A DNA stretch of 61,157 nucleotides from Aeromonas lacus (GCF_000764665.1 NZ_JRGM01000021.1:1-61157); one strand, 5' to 3'; shown: positions 38,222 through 48,800, numbered from the stretch's first letter. The notes: a model not told the origin generated them from the sequence alone. Made by a program: numbers and translations.

Positions 38222-38845
38222 TCAGCCGCGCTGAGTCAAGACACCGTCGACCAGACCGTAAGCGACTGCCTGCTCGGCAGACATGAAGTTGTCGCGGTCG
38301 GTGTCGCGTTCGATGGTAGCCATATCCTGACCGGTATGGAAAGCCAAACGCTCGTTCAGGGTATTTTTGATCTTCAGGATCTCTTGAGCGTGGATCTGGA
38401 TATCAGATGCCTGACCCTGGAAACCGCCCAACGGCTGGTGGATCATCACGCGGGCATTGGGCAGGCAGAAACGCTTGCCCTTGGCACCGCCAGCCAGCAG
38501 GAAGGCGCCCATGGAGCAGGCCTGCCCCATGCAGACGGTGCTCACGTCCGGCTTGATGAACTGCATGGTGTCATAGATGGACATGCCGGCAGTCACTGAG
38601 CCGCCCGGAGAGTTGATGTAGATGTAGATATCCTTGTCCGGATTCTCGGACTCGAGGAACAGCAACTGGGCAACCACCAGATTGGCCATGTGATCTTCAA
38701 CCTGACCGGTCAGGAAGATCACCCGCTCTTTCAGCAGACGGGAGTAAATATCGTAGGAACGCTCACCCTTGGCAGTCTGTTCGACCACGATGGGGACCAG
38801 CGCATTGCTGGGAGAATCGGTCACATCGTTATAGTTCTTGTACAT
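38222..38845 (-). CDS. clpP: ClpP protease subunit
   Basis: Tetradecameric serine protease, 207 aa, cut from a short propeptide (about 14 residues). The catalytic residues are S111 (in GQACSMGAF) and H136 (in [10 protein letters not shown]), with Asp in the [11 protein letters not shown] region, at the same positions as the E. coli precursor. The segment [12 protein letters not shown] is the substrate-binding strand. It forms ClpXP with the next gene. It has its own promoter overlapping the tig terminator (38895-38925). Confidence 0.98.
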   Translation of the reverse strand: MYKNYNDVTDSPSNALVPIVVEQTAKGERSYDIYSRLLKERVIFLTGQVEDHMANLVVAQLLFLESENPDKDIYIYINSPGGSVTAGMSIYDTMQFIKPDVSTVCMGQACSMGAFLLAGGAKGKRFCLPNARVMIHQPLGGFQGQASDIQIHAQEILKIKNTLNERLAFHTGQDMATIERDTDRDNFMSAEQAVAYGLVDGVLTQRG

Positions 38846-38867
38846 AAGGCATTGTCCCTAAAATAAA

Positions 38868-38897
38868 ATGGCCCGAGTGGAGATCACACGAGCCATT
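38868..38897 (-). terminator. terminator of tig
   Basis: Minus-strand stem AATGGCTCG/CGGGCCATT (one G-T pair) with a 12-nt loop, followed by TTATTTT. Its 5' arm overlaps the -10 of the clpP promoter. Confidence 0.7.
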
Positions 38898-38925
38898 ATA
38901 CTTAACAGTCTTGACCTTAAGTCAA
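38895..38925 (-). promoter_or_regulatory. clpP promoter with dyad over the -35
   Basis: On the minus strand -35 TTGACT (38920-38925) and a perfect -10 TATAAT (38895-38900) are separated by 19 bp. A near-perfect palindrome TTGAC-TTAAG-GTCAA (38911-38925) covers the -35. The long spacing plus the dyad suggests regulation. Confidence 0.5.
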
Positions 38926-38931
38926 ATGTTC

Positions 38932-40242
38932 TTAGGCAGCGGCGCCAGACTTGTTGATCACTTCGTCAAAGGCAACTTCTTTTTCGGTCACTTGCGCTTT
39001 GGAGAGGATCAGGTCGATAGCTTGATCTTCGATGGCCAGGTTACGAACGCCGTTCAGCATCTGTTCGTTCTTCTGGTAGTACTCGATCACTTCTTTCGGA
39101 TCTTCGTACGCAGTGGCCATGGATTCGATGATGCTGGTCACGCGAGCATCGTCAGCCTTGAGTTCGTTGGTGCGGATCACGTCGCCCAGCAGCAGACCTA
39201 CGCGTACACGACGCTCGGCCTGAGCCTGGAACAGCTCAGCCGGCAGCTCCGGAGCGTTACCGCCCTGGAAACCACCGAAGCGCTGCAGAGCCTGCTGACG
39301 CAGAGCGTCGATCTCTTGTGCGACGGCAGCTTTCGGCAGATCGATTTGGTTGGCTTCAACCAGACCGTTCAGAACCTGCTCTTTCACGCTGTTTTTCAGG
39401 GCTTGAGCCAGTTCGCGCTCCATGTTCTTGCGCACTTCGGCTTTCAGCTCTTCAACAGAACCGCTCTCGATGCCGAAACGCTTGACGAACTCTTCGGTCA
39501 GCTCAGGCAGGATCTGCTCTTCAACCTTATTCAGCTTGGAAGCGAACTTGGCCGCTTTGCCTTTCAGGTTTTCAGCGTGGTAGTCAGCCGGGAAGGTCAC
39601 TTCGATGGTGAACTCGTCGCCCGCTTTCTTGCCCAGGATGGCATCTTCGAAGCCCGGGATCATGCGGCCAGCGCCCAGCACCAGGTTGAAACCTTCAGCC
39701 TTGCCACCTTCGAACTCTTCACCGTCGATGGAACCGACGAAGTCCATGGTCACACGCATGCCGTTGGCAGCAGCCACGTCAGCTTCAGCCCAGGTAGCGT
39801 GCTGCTTGCGCAGGGTGTCGATCATGTTGGCCAGATCTTCGTCCTTCACGGTAGCAACCGGCTTCTCAACCTTGATGCTCTCCAGACCGGCAACTTCGAA
39901 CTCCGGGTACACTTCGAAAGTGGCGGTGAATTCGAAATCTTCGCCTTCTTTGATCTCTTTCGGATCCATGGTCGGCGCGCCAGCCGGGCTCAGTTTGTTT
40001 TCGATGATGGCTTTGATGAAGTTGTTCTGCATCATTTCATCGGCAACACGGGCGTGAGCCATGGCACCAAACATCTTCTTGATGATGGCAACCGGAGCCT
40101 TGCCAGGACGGAAACCGTCGATGCGACGGGTTTTGGCCAGGCCGTTCAATTCTTTGCGCACAGCGGCGTCTACGGTAGCAGCCGGTACAGTGATGGTAAG
40201 ACGGCGTTCCAGACCCTGGGTTGTCTCTACAGAAACTTGCAT
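38932..40242 (-). CDS. tig: trigger factor, ribosome-bound chaperone
   Basis: 436-aa nascent-chain chaperone. The N-terminal ribosome-binding domain carries the loop signature [17 protein letters not shown]. The central FKBP-type prolyl isomerase domain has [27 protein letters not shown] sequence in its canonical place (about 150-245). The C-terminal arms follow. It binds L23 and covers the exit tunnel. GAGG precedes ATG 40242. It is first in the quality-control series and has a long, folded leader. Confidence 0.97.
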   Translation of the reverse strand: MQVSVETTQGLERRLTITVPAATVDAAVRKELNGLAKTRRIDGFRPGKAPVAIIKKMFGAMAHARVADEMMQNNFIKAIIENKLSPAGAPTMDPKEIKEGEDFEFTATFEVYPEFEVAGLESIKVEKPVATVKDEDLANMIDTLRKQHATWAEADVAAANGMRVTMDFVGSIDGEEFEGGKAEGFNLVLGAGRMIPGFEDAILGKKAGDEFTIEVTFPADYHAENLKGKAAKFASKLNKVEEQILPELTEEFVKRFGIESGSVEELKAEVRKNMERELAQALKNSVKEQVLNGLVEANQIDLPKAAVAQEIDALRQQALQRFGGFQGGNAPELPAELFQAQAERRVRVGLLLGDVIRTNELKADDARVTSIIESMATAYEDPKEVIEYYQKNEQMLNGVRNLAIEDQAIDLILSKAQVTEKEVAFDEVINKSGAAA

Positions 40243-40260
40243 TCTTCTACCTCGTTCAAC

Positions 40261-40339
40261 TCAGCACTGTGTGCTGACCCTTTATTGCCTCCGGGCAAAG
40301 CCGGAGTCTTCCTGTTTATAAAGACAACAATATGTCTTT
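40261..40339 (-). other. three consecutive hairpins in the tig leader
   Basis: TCAGCAC-TGT-GTGCTGA (40261-40277), CTCCGG-GCAAAG-CCGGAG (40289-40306) and AAAGACA-ACAATA-TGTCTTT (40320-40339) follow one another between the probable start of transcription (about 40356) and the tig ribosome site. None has a T run, so they are leader structures rather than terminators. Confidence 0.6.
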
Positions 40340-40362
40340 GTGATGAGAAAATATGACGCGGC

Positions 40363-40391
40363 ATTATAGCGGCGCACTCTGGTCGAGTCGA
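40363..40391 (-). promoter_or_regulatory. sigma70-type promoter of tig
   Basis: Perfect -10 TATAAT (40363-40368, minus) with -35 TCGACT (40386-40391) 17 bp away. The start near 40356 gives a leader of about 114 nt. The remaining gap to yccF (40392-40699) holds only a GGCCCGG/CCGGGCC hairpin at 40610-40628 and no gene that I can see. Confidence 0.6.
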
Positions 40392-40699
40392 GCCACACAA
40401 CCCCCACATTGGGCGCCGCAGAGGCACAATTCGTGCAAAAGTGCCTTTTATATGGGGAGTTGCAGCCCGAACTTCAACAGGCATCGCGCGATATTTTTGC
40501 GCTTGCTCACCTTTTTCTGCGCAAATTTGCCTAAAACACCGATCTATTGGTCAATATCCGGCAACTGAATACCTGCTGCCCATATGTGGTATCACGACCC
40601 GAGTTGACCGGCCCGGTAAATCCGGGCCAATCAATCGTTGCGTCCCCTGCCCTGCCTCGTTATGGTGGCAACCAACTTGATAAATCTGGAGTATCCAAC

Positions 40700-41134
40700 A
40701 TGGCCTTTTTCCGCTTCTTGTTCAATCTGCTCTGGTTTGTACTGGGAGGTGTCTTTATGGGCCTGGCCTGGTGGCTGGCCGGTATGCTCTGCTTTATCTC
40801 GCTGGTCGGCATCCCCTGGGGACGTGCCTGCTTCGTTATTGGCACCTTCACCTTCTTCCCCTTCGGCAAGCAGGCAGTCAGTCGCAAGGCGATGACGGGT
40901 CAAGGTGATATCGGCACCGGCACCCTCGGGCTGATTGGCAACATCATCTGGTTCGTGCTGATCGGGATCTGGCTGGCCATAGGCCACATTGCCTCTGCTC
41001 TGGCCTGTTTCATCACCATCGTCGGCATCCCGTTTGGTATCCAGCACCTCAAGCTGGCCATCATCAGTCTGGCTCCCATCGGCCAGATGATCGTGACCAA
41101 TCAGGAAGCCGAATCAGGCCGCTATATCCGCTGA
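40700..41134 (+). CDS. yccF: YccF-domain inner-membrane protein
   Basis: 144-aa membrane protein made of two similar halves, each a YccF repeat (LFNLLWFVLGGVFMGLAWWL, then LIGNIIWFVLIGIWLAIGHI; both followed by a GIPxG motif). E. coli YccF is 148 aa. Its function is unknown. ATG 40700 has GGAG 8 bp upstream; the frame open to 40547 adds a non-conserved segment and is rejected. Confidence 0.88.
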   Translation: MAFFRFLFNLLWFVLGGVFMGLAWWLAGMLCFISLVGIPWGRACFVIGTFTFFPFGKQAVSRKAMTGQGDIGTGTLGLIGNIIWFVLIGIWLAIGHIASALACFITIVGIPFGIQHLKLAIISLAPIGQMIVTNQEAESGRYIR

Positions 41135-41174
41135 GTGGGTTAAAAATCGGATGACAGGCGGTGCCTGCGTTGCA

Positions 41175-41207
41175 AAAAAAGGGCAGACTAGGGTCTGCCC
41201 TTTTTTA
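41175..41207 (+). terminator. terminator of yccF, 23 bp before yfbR
   Basis: AAAAAGGGCAGAC-TAG-GGTCTGCCCTTTTTT: strong hairpin and T run. The T run ends only 23 bp before the yfbR start codon. Confidence 0.92.
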
Positions 41208-41229
41208 TTGCATCTATTCGAGGCATTCC

Positions 41230-41820
41230 ATGCTCCCCAGCCACTTTTTTGCCAATCTCGCCCGCATGAAACTCATCTATCGCTGGCCCTTGATGCGCAA
41301 CATCCAGCCGGAAAACATCGCCGAACACAGCCTGCAGGTCGCCATGGTGGCCCATGCCCTCGGCATCATCAAAAACCGGCTGTTTGGCGGCAGCGTGAAT
41401 GCCGACCGCGCCGCAGTGATGGCCCTCTATCACGACAGCAGCGAGGTACTGACCGGCGATCTGCCCACCCCGGTCAAATACTTCAATCCCGAGATTGCCC
41501 GCGAATACAAGAAGATTGAACTGGCCGCCGAGCAGCGCCTGCTTGGCATGCTGCCAGCGGAACTGGTGGAGGATTTTCGCCCGCTGCTCGACTCGGCAGC
41601 ACAGGATGGCGAGCTGGCCAGGCTGGTCAAGGATGCCGACACTCTCTGCGCCTATACCAAGTGTCTGGAGGAGATCAACGCGGGCAACCGGGAGTTTGAA
41701 CCGGCTCGCAAACGCCTCGAAGCCATGCTGGAAGCGCGGATGAGCGATGAGATGCGCTACTTTATCGACACCTTCGTTGCGAGCTTCTCTCTGCCGCTGG
41801 ATGAGCTGAACGCCCACTAG
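41230..41820 (+). CDS. yfbR: 5'-deoxynucleotidase YfbR
   Basis: HD-domain phosphohydrolase of 196 aa that removes phosphate from deoxyribonucleoside 5'-monophosphates. Nearly the whole E. coli sequence pattern is present: [20 protein letters not shown], the metal ligand in [32 protein letters not shown] (HD pair) and [19 protein letters not shown] 41230 has GAGG 6-7 bp upstream; the frame open to 41161 runs back through the yccF terminator. No room for a promoter remains between that terminator and the start codon. Confidence 0.95.
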   Translation: MLPSHFFANLARMKLIYRWPLMRNIQPENIAEHSLQVAMVAHALGIIKNRLFGGSVNADRAAVMALYHDSSEVLTGDLPTPVKYFNPEIAREYKKIELAAEQRLLGMLPAELVEDFRPLLDSAAQDGELARLVKDADTLCAYTKCLEEINAGNREFEPARKRLEAMLEARMSDEMRYFIDTFVASFSLPLDELNAH

Positions 41821-41845
41821 AGCAACTCGGATCACAGCAAAAGAG

Positions 41846-41883
41846 AAGAGCCCGCCGGTTTAACACTGGCGGGCTCTTTATTT
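41846..41883 (+). terminator. terminator of yfbR, possibly also lolE
   Basis: AAGAGCCCGCC/GGCGGGCTCTT stem (41846-41878) followed by TTATTT on the plus strand. On the minus strand it is followed by CTCTTTTGC, so it may also end lolCDE transcripts. Confidence 0.85.
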
Positions 41884-41932
41884 AGTGCTGATTTTTTATC
41901 GATGTGCTTTTTCGCTACGGAGTAGCAGGCAA

Positions 41933-43174
41933 TCAGTGACCGAGCTCTCGAGACGGAACCAGACCGCTCGCCCGCCAGGCGGGATAGAGGGTCGCCAGCA
42001 GACTCATCAGGATGGCAGCCCCCGTTACGATAACCAGATCCTGCATATGCAGCTCGGTCGGCAGGAAGTCGATGAAGTAGATATCCGGATTGAGGAAGCG
42101 GTGGCCAATGAGCTTCTCGATGACACCCAGGATCTGGGTCAGCTTACTGGAGAGCAGGCCCCCCAGCAGCGCGCCGAGCAGGGCACCAGCCACGCCGTTG
42201 ACCATCCCCTGAATGACGAAGGTGAGCCGGATCTGGCCCGGACTCGCCCCCATGGTCTTGAGGATGGCGATCTCGCTGCGCTTCTCGTTCACCGCCATCA
42301 CCAGGGTTGAGACGATATTGAAGCAAGCCACTGCCACCACCATCAGCATCACCACATACATGACGGTACGCACCATCTGGATGTCCTGATAGAGATAGCC
42401 CTGGCTGTTCATCCAGCTGCGGATATAGACGTGATGGGGGAAGCGCTGGGCCGCCGCGACCGTAATGGACTGCGCCTTGAGCACATCACTCACCCGCAGG
42501 CTGAAACCCTCCACATCGCTGCCCATACCGGTGATCGCTTGCGCATCGGTCAGGTGCATGAAACCGAGCAGGCCATCGAGCTGACCGCCGATCTCCAGCA
42601 ACCCGACCACGGTCAGGGTTTCCCGGCGGGGATTCTTGATCCCCGTCTGATCACCCCCTTGCGGCAACAGCAGAGCAAGGGTGTCGCCAACCTTCACCCC
42701 CAGCTTGTCGGCGATGGTCTTGCCGAGGATAACTCCCCGCTCGCCGGGCTGAAGTTCACGCAGACCACGGCCCGTCATGTATTTGCCTGCATCTGAGAGA
42801 TTGGCTTCCAGATCGGGCAGCACGGCGCGCAGCTGAACTCCCTTGAGGGCCGAGCCATGCTCCAGCAGGCCGTTGAGACGAATGACGGGGGCCGCAGCTT
42901 CCACCCCGGGCTGCGCCAGCAGGTAGTCGCGCAGACGCGGCCAATCTGGCAGCGGCCTCTCGACAGCATCCAGCTCCCCTTGCGGCACCACGGAGAGCAC
43001 CCTGTCTTTCAGTTCACGCTCGAAGCCGTTCATGGCGGAGAGACCCAGGATCAGCGCCATCACCCCGAGGGCGATCCCGATCAGGGAAGAGGCGGAGATA
43101 AAGGCGATAAACCCGTTGCGACGACGGGAGCGGCTATAGCGCAGGCCCAGAAAGAGGGGCAGCGGTTTGAACAT
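41933..43174 (-). CDS. lolE: lipoprotein-releasing ABC transporter permease LolE
   Basis: Inner-membrane subunit of LolCDE, 413 aa, with four membrane helices. It has the N-terminal GIALGVMALILGLSAMNGFE, a large periplasmic loop (about 55-265), and the C-terminal FtsX-like unit (ACFNIVSTLVMAVNEKRSEI AILKTMGAS region). It extracts mature lipoproteins for transfer to LolA. It is closer to E. coli LolE than LolC. The start codon shares one base with the lolD stop (TGATG). Confidence 0.93.
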   Translation of the reverse strand: MFKPLPLFLGLRYSRSRRRNGFIAFISASSLIGIALGVMALILGLSAMNGFERELKDRVLSVVPQGELDAVERPLPDWPRLRDYLLAQPGVEAAAPVIRLNGLLEHGSALKGVQLRAVLPDLEANLSDAGKYMTGRGLRELQPGERGVILGKTIADKLGVKVGDTLALLLPQGGDQTGIKNPRRETLTVVGLLEIGGQLDGLLGFMHLTDAQAITGMGSDVEGFSLRVSDVLKAQSITVAAAQRFPHHVYIRSWMNSQGYLYQDIQMVRTVMYVVMLMVVAVACFNIVSTLVMAVNEKRSEIAILKTMGASPGQIRLTFVIQGMVNGVAGALLGALLGGLLSSKLTQILGVIEKLIGHRFLNPDIYFIDFLPTELHMQDLVIVTGAAILMSLLATLYPAWRASGLVPSRELGH

Positions 43175-43872
43175 CAGGCAACCTCCGCCATCACGCCGCT
43201 CACCAGCGTGACCCGGCGATGGAGCTTGGCCGCCAGACTCAGATCGTGGGTGACCACCACAAATGCAGTGCCCAGCTCGCGGTTGAGCTCACACAGCAGC
43301 TCGTACACCGCGGTAGCACTGGCGTGATCCAGGTTACCGGTCGGCTCGTCCGCCAGCACCAGACTCGGTTCGTTGACCAGCGCACGGGCAATCGCCACTC
43401 GCTGGCGTTCACCACCGGAGAGTTCAGACGGTCTGTGGTTGAGACGATGGGAGAGCCCTACCCGCCCCAGCATCCGGGTCGCCTTCTCGGTAGCGACCGC
43501 CACCGATTCACCGGCGATCAGCAGCGGCATGGCGGCATTTTCCAGCGCACTGAACTCGGAGAGCAGGTGGTGGAACTGATAGACGAAACCCAGCTCCTGA
43601 TTGCGAAAACGGGCCTGGGTACGGCTATCCCAATGGTGAATATCCTCCCCCTTGAACAGCACGGCGCCGCTGGAGGGGTTATCAAGCGCCCCCATCAGGT
43701 GCAGCAGGGTGGTCTTGCCGGAGCCCGAGCTCCCCACTACCGCCAGCATCTCGCCCGGTGCGACGCTCAAATCGATCCCCTTGAGTACCTGGGTCTCCAG
43801 CTCACCTTCTTTGTAGACATGGTTGAGGGCCTGGCAACGCAGCAGAGGCTCACGGGATACAGCTTCATTCAT
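43174..43872 (-). CDS. lolD: lipoprotein-releasing ABC transporter ATPase LolD
   Basis: Cytosolic ATPase, 232 aa. Walker A is GSSGSGKT, the Q-loop region is FVYQFHHLL, the signature is [15 protein letters not shown], and Walker B is [12 protein letters not shown]. It drives lipoprotein extraction with LolC and LolE. The frame is open to 43935, overlapping lolC, but ATG 43872 has GGAG 8 bp upstream and matches E. coli LolD, so I use it. The alternative would add a 21-residue Ser/Gly-rich tail. Confidence 0.95.
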   Translation of the reverse strand: MNEAVSREPLLRCQALNHVYKEGELETQVLKGIDLSVAPGEMLAVVGSSGSGKTTLLHLMGALDNPSSGAVLFKGEDIHHWDSRTQARFRNQELGFVYQFHHLLSEFSALENAAMPLLIAGESVAVATEKATRMLGRVGLSHRLNHRPSELSGGERQRVAIARALVNEPSLVLADEPTGNLDHASATAVYELLCELNRELGTAFVVVTHDLSLAAKLHRRVTLVSGVMAEVA

Positions 43873-43927
43873 AAAGGGGGCTCCACTTGCTCCAGTAATC
43901 GCACCAGAGGTAACAACAGAAGATGAA

Positions 43928-45163
43928 TTATTCATAACGCAGCGCCTCCGCCGGCTTCACCCGCGCCGCGCGGGCTGCTGGATAAAGGGTGGCGCTGAAG
44001 CTGAGCAGCACGGCGCCCAGCAAAATGGTGACGACCTGAGTTGGCTCGACGATGACCGGCAAACCGCTCCCGCCCGCAGCCATATAGAGGTTGAGCCCCA
44101 CCGCATTGAGCAGCGGGTTGAGACCCTGGGTCAGGCCAAGCCCTGCCAGCGCACCAAACAGGGAGCCAATCACCCCGCTGGAGGCACCGAGCACCATGAA
44201 AATTTTGACGATCCCCGACTCGCTCATGCCCATGGTGCGCAGGATGGCCACTTCGCCCTCCTTGTCAGTCACCACCATCACCAGCGCAGAGAGGATGTTG
44301 AAGGTCGCAACGGCGATGATCAGCACCAGCATCAGCCCCATCATCCGCTTCTCCATGGCGACCGCCTGGAACAGCTCGCCCCGCTCACGGCGCCAATCCT
44401 GCCACAGCAGCCCGTCCGGCAGCGGCGTTTTGATCACCTGATCAGCGGCAAACGGATCATCGAGCCAGAGGCGAATGCCACCGACGGTTTCTGTCGGCAG
44501 ACGGAGCAGACGTTGGGCATCCCCCAGCGCAATGAATGCAATCTGGTTATCCACATCGGCACCCACCCCGAAGATACCGGAGACGGTAAAGAGGCGCTGG
44601 GCCGGCACCCGGCCAAAGGGGGTAAAGCGGGAACCTTCGGTCAGGATCAGGCGAACCTGATCACCGATGGTGACATTGAGGCGGCGTGCCACCCCCTGCC
44701 CCAGCACGATGCGGTAGTGACCGGCCTGCAAGGTATCGAGGCGCCCCCCCAGCATCTGGGAGTGCAGGATGTCATCCTTGGGCCAGAGGGCAGGATCGAT
44801 CCCCTGCACGCTGACGCCGGTGAGCTGGCCGGGGCTTTGCAGCATCCCTTCGCTGTCGAGCATGGGGGCCGTGGCCACCACATGAGGCAGCCTGGCCAGG
44901 TCCGGCAGCCCTTGCGGCGCGGCATCAATGCGGCCAGCCTCGTTGGTGACCACCACATGGGGGATCACCCCGAGGATGCGCCCCTTGAGCTGGCCTTCGA
45001 AACCGTTCATCACCGAAATGACCACCATCAGGGCCGCAACCCCGATAGCAATGCCGAAGGTGGAGAACAGGGAGATAAATGAGACGAAGCGGTTGCTGCG
45101 CTTCGAGCCTGCATAACGCAGGCCGATGGCCAGCGAAAGGGGCTGAAAAAGTCCGGTCTTCAA
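43928..45163 (-). CDS. lolC: lipoprotein-releasing ABC transporter permease LolC
   Basis: 411-aa partner of LolE with the same four-helix MacB/FtsX architecture ([20 protein letters not shown] near the N-terminus; [20 protein letters not shown] and [12 protein letters not shown] in the C-terminal half). It recruits LolA in E. coli. The only usable start is TTG at 45163: an in-frame TAG lies three codons upstream and the next ATG is far inside the protein. The ribosome site before it is poor, so initiation is probably weak. It is first in lolC-lolD-lolE. Confidence 0.92.
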   Translation of the reverse strand: MKTGLFQPLSLAIGLRYAGSKRSNRFVSFISLFSTFGIAIGVAALMVVISVMNGFEGQLKGRILGVIPHVVVTNEAGRIDAAPQGLPDLARLPHVVATAPMLDSEGMLQSPGQLTGVSVQGIDPALWPKDDILHSQMLGGRLDTLQAGHYRIVLGQGVARRLNVTIGDQVRLILTEGSRFTPFGRVPAQRLFTVSGIFGVGADVDNQIAFIALGDAQRLLRLPTETVGGIRLWLDDPFAADQVIKTPLPDGLLWQDWRRERGELFQAVAMEKRMMGLMLVLIIAVATFNILSALVMVVTDKEGEVAILRTMGMSESGIVKIFMVLGASSGVIGSLFGALAGLGLTQGLNPLLNAVGLNLYMAAGGSGLPVIVEPTQVVTILLGAVLLSFSATLYPAARAARVKPAEALRYE

Positions 45164-45239
45164 GGATATCTACGTTGCCAACAAAATAAGATACCGGATA
45201 ATAAAGGGAAACCGTCCATGACAACAAGGGATAGCCTCC

Positions 45240-45818
45240 ATGCAGGAACAGTTCTTCAGCGTTACTCATGCCATGCCGGTCAATGTGATCCCCATGCCGG
45301 CAGACTTCCATCTCCCTTCGCTCACGGAGCTGGACGCTGAGCTGCCGGAGCCTTTTCGCATCTCCTCGGCCATCACCTCCATCGACATGGTGACCAGCCG
45401 GCTGCTGCGCAATCAGAACGAATCGATGCACGACCTGGTCGAGATCGTCAATCAGCAGTCGCGCAAGATCGACATGATCATGGGCTATGTGCTCTCCATG
45501 CAGGATCACCCCGAGCAGCGCTTCCACACCCTGCGCTTTGGCGCTGGCGAGCTCACCTACCTGCACCCCTATCATGGCCACGGGGATGCGCCGCATCCGC
45601 ACCAGATAGTGCGCCTCAAGATCTTCCTGCGCGAAGAGGCTGCCGCCATCTACTGCTATGGCCAGGTCAGGGAGGTCACCCCGGGCGAGCATGGCACCCA
45701 TGTAGTGCTCGACTATGTGCGGATCCGTGAAGATGACCGTGAACTGCTGGTACGCGCCAGCCTCCATGTGCAATCCAAACAGCTCAAACTGCGTGCCCAA
45801 GAGCGCCAACAACGTTAA
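45240..45818 (+). CDS. plzB: atypical PilZ-type protein, PlzB-like
   Basis: 192-aa soluble protein between divergent lolC and mfd, the place occupied by plzB (VC1885) in Vibrio cholerae. The N-terminal half is acidic/helical (ISSAITSIDMVTSRLLRNQN, the IDMIMGYVLSMQD helix). The C-terminal half is beta-rich (VRLKIFLREEAAAIYCYGQV, VVLDYVRIREDDRELLVRAS). The canonical c-di-GMP motifs RxxxR and (D/N)xSxxG are not visible, so ligand binding may be lost and the domain assignment relies on context. ATG 45240 is the only good start. Confidence 0.65.
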   Translation: MQEQFFSVTHAMPVNVIPMPADFHLPSLTELDAELPEPFRISSAITSIDMVTSRLLRNQNESMHDLVEIVNQQSRKIDMIMGYVLSMQDHPEQRFHTLRFGAGELTYLHPYHGHGDAPHPHQIVRLKIFLREEAAAIYCYGQVREVTPGEHGTHVVLDYVRIREDDRELLVRASLHVQSKQLKLRAQERQQR

Positions 45819-45830
45819 AAGAATCGAACG

Positions 45831-48800
45831 ATGCCAATGACACTCCCCGCCTTGCCCGCCAAAGCGGGCCAAAAGATCACGCTCGGCCAACTGGTCGGCA
45901 GCAGCCTCTCGCTCATCGCTGCTCGCCTTATTACACAAAACAAGGGGCCCGTGCTGCTGCTCACCGCAGACACCCCGAGTGCCCTTCGCCTCGAGCAGGA
46001 ACTCCAATACCTGCTGGCCGACAAGGGCTGCTCGGTACTGCTGTTCCCGGATTGGGAGACCCTGCCCTACGACACCTTCTCCCCCCATCAGGACATCATC
46101 TCCCAGCGGCTCGAGACCCTCTACAAGCTGCCGCAGATGAGCAGTGGCGTACTGATCGTCCCCGTCTCGACCCTGATGCTGCGTTGTGCGCCGCGCGCCT
46201 ATCTCGACAAATACAGCCTGATGGTGAAAAGCGGCCAGCGCCTCAACCTGCAACAGCTGCGCGGGCGCCTCGCCGAAGCGGGTTACGTGGCGGTGGATCA
46301 GGTACTGGAACACGGCGAGTTTGCCGCCCGTGGCTCCCTGCTTGACCTCTTCCCCATGGGCAGCAGCAGCCCCTATCGCATCGACTTCTTCGACGATGAA
46401 GTGGACTCCATCCGTCCGTTCGATCCGGAAACCCAGCGCTCCAGCGAGCCGGTCAAGAGCGTCAGCCTGCTGCCTGCCCGGGAGTTTCCGACCGATGAGG
46501 GGGCCATCGAGCTGTTTCGCGGCCACTATCGCGAGCAGTTCGAGATCTCCCGCGCCGAGGGCTCCGTCTATCAGGAGGTGAGCAAGGGACGCTGGCCTGC
46601 CGGCATCGAGTATTATCTGCCGCTCTTCTTCGACCAGACTGCCTGCCTGTTTGACTACCTGCCGGCAGAGACCCTGCTGCTCACCGTGGGGGATATCTAC
46701 CCCGCCGCCCAGCGCTTCTGGAACGATATCGAGCAACGCTACGAGGACAGGCGCTGGGACAATACCCGTCCCCTGCTCCCCCCGGCCCAGCTCTACCTGC
46801 CGGTGGAGCAGCTCTTTGCCGCTCTTGGCCACTACGGCGCCGTCAGGTTGCAGGAGGGGCCGACCGCCGGCGATGCGGGGCAACACGATATGCCGGCCAG
46901 CACACTGCCGGACCTGCAACTCGACCACAGCAAGGAGCAGCCGCTGCTGGCGCTCAACCAGTTCCTGCAAGGCTTTGCCGGGCGCACCCTGTTTGCGGTG
47001 GAGTCCGAGGGTCGGCGTGAAGTGCTGGGCGAGCTGCTGGCGCGCATCGCGCTGCAACCCAAGGAGTTCCCCTCCCTCGACGACTTTATGGCGAGCCAGG
47101 ATCGCCACGGCCTGCTGGTTGCACCACTCGAGCGCGGTTTCCTGTGGCAGGAAGCCGGAGCTGATGCCAGTAATCAGCCACTGGCCCTGATCACCGAAAC
47201 CGAGCTGCTGGGCGGCAAGGTACGCAGCAAGCGGGCACGGGAGAAGAGCAAAAACTTAAGCTCCGATGCGGTGATCAGAAACCTCGGCGAGCTGACCCAG
47301 GGCCAGCCGGTGGTACACCTCGATCACGGGGTCGGCCGCTATCTGGGGCTTGAAACCATCGACGCCGGTGGCCTGCCCACCGAGTTTTTGACCCTCGAAT
47401 ATGCCGGCGGCGACAAGCTGTTTGTGCCGGTTACCAGTCTGCACCTTATCAGCCGCTACACCGGCTCTGACAACCCGCCCAGCCACAAGCTCGGCGGCGA
47501 GGCCTGGAGCAAGGCGCGGCGCAAGGCGGCGGAAAAAGTGCGCGACGTGGCGGCCGAGCTGCTCGATGTCTACGCTCACCGTGCCGCTCGCGCCGGCTTT
47601 GCCTTCAAACACGACCGCGAAGCCTATCGCCAGTTTGCCGCCGGCTTCCCGTTCGAGGAGACCGAGGATCAGCTCAACGCCATCAATGCGGTGCTGGGGG
47701 ACATGTGTCAGGCCAAGAGCATGGATCGGCTGGTGTGCGGCGATGTGGGCTTCGGCAAGACCGAAGTGGCGATGCGGGCGGCGTTTGTGGCCGTTCATGG
47801 CGGCAAACAGGTCGCCGTGCTGGTGCCCACCACCCTGCTCGCCCAGCAGCACTACGACAACTTCCGCGACCGCTTCGCCAACTGGCCGGTGCGGGTCGAG
47901 GTGCTGAGCCGCTTCCGCTCCGCCAAGGAGCAAAACAGCGTCATGCAGGAGCTGGCCGAGGGCAAGGTGGACATCATCATCGGCACTCACAAGTTGCTCG
48001 GATCCGAACTCACCTTCAAGGATCTGGGACTGCTCATCGTCGATGAGGAGCACAGATTCGGGGTGCGCCAGAAGGAGAAGATCAAGGCGCTGCGCGCTGA
48101 CGTGGATATTCTCACCCTCACAGCCACCCCCATTCCGCGCACCCTCAACATGGCAATGTCCGGCATGCGGGATCTCTCCATCATCGCCACCCCACCCGCC
48201 AAGCGACTCGCCATCAAGACCTTTGTGCGCCAGCACGAACCGGCGGTGGTGCGCGAAGCGGTACTGCGGGAACTCAAACGCGGTGGGCAGGTTTACTACC
48301 TGCACAACGATGTAGAGAGCATCGAGAAGTGCGCCGCCGATCTGGCGGAATTGGTGCCGGAGGCACGCATCGGTATCGCCCACGGCCAGATGCGCGAGCG
48401 CGACCTTGAGCGGATCATGTCCGACTTCTACCACCAGCGCTTCAACCTGCTGGTCTGCACCACCATTATCGAGACCGGCATCGACGTGCCGAGCGCCAAC
48501 ACCATCATCATGGATCGGGCGGATCATCTCGGTCTGGCCCAGCTGCACCAGCTGCGGGGCCGGGTTGGCCGCTCCCACCATCAGGCCTATGCCTATCTGC
48601 TCACCCCCCATCCCAAGCTGATGACCAAGGATGCAGCCAAACGGCTGGAGGCGATCGCCTCGCTCGAAGATCTCGGTGCCGGCTTTGCGCTGGCGACCCA
48701 CGATCTGGAGATCCGTGGCGCGGGCGAACTACTCGGTGACGATCAGAGCGGCCAGATCGAATCGGTCGGCTTCACCCTCTATATGGAGATGCTGGAGCAG

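Noticed and set aside
44925..47108. 727-codon open frame on the minus strand over lolC's 5' end, the plzB-like gene and mfd
   Set aside because: It is antisense to three well-supported genes, has no recognisable domains, and is typical of long shadow frames in GC-rich DNA.
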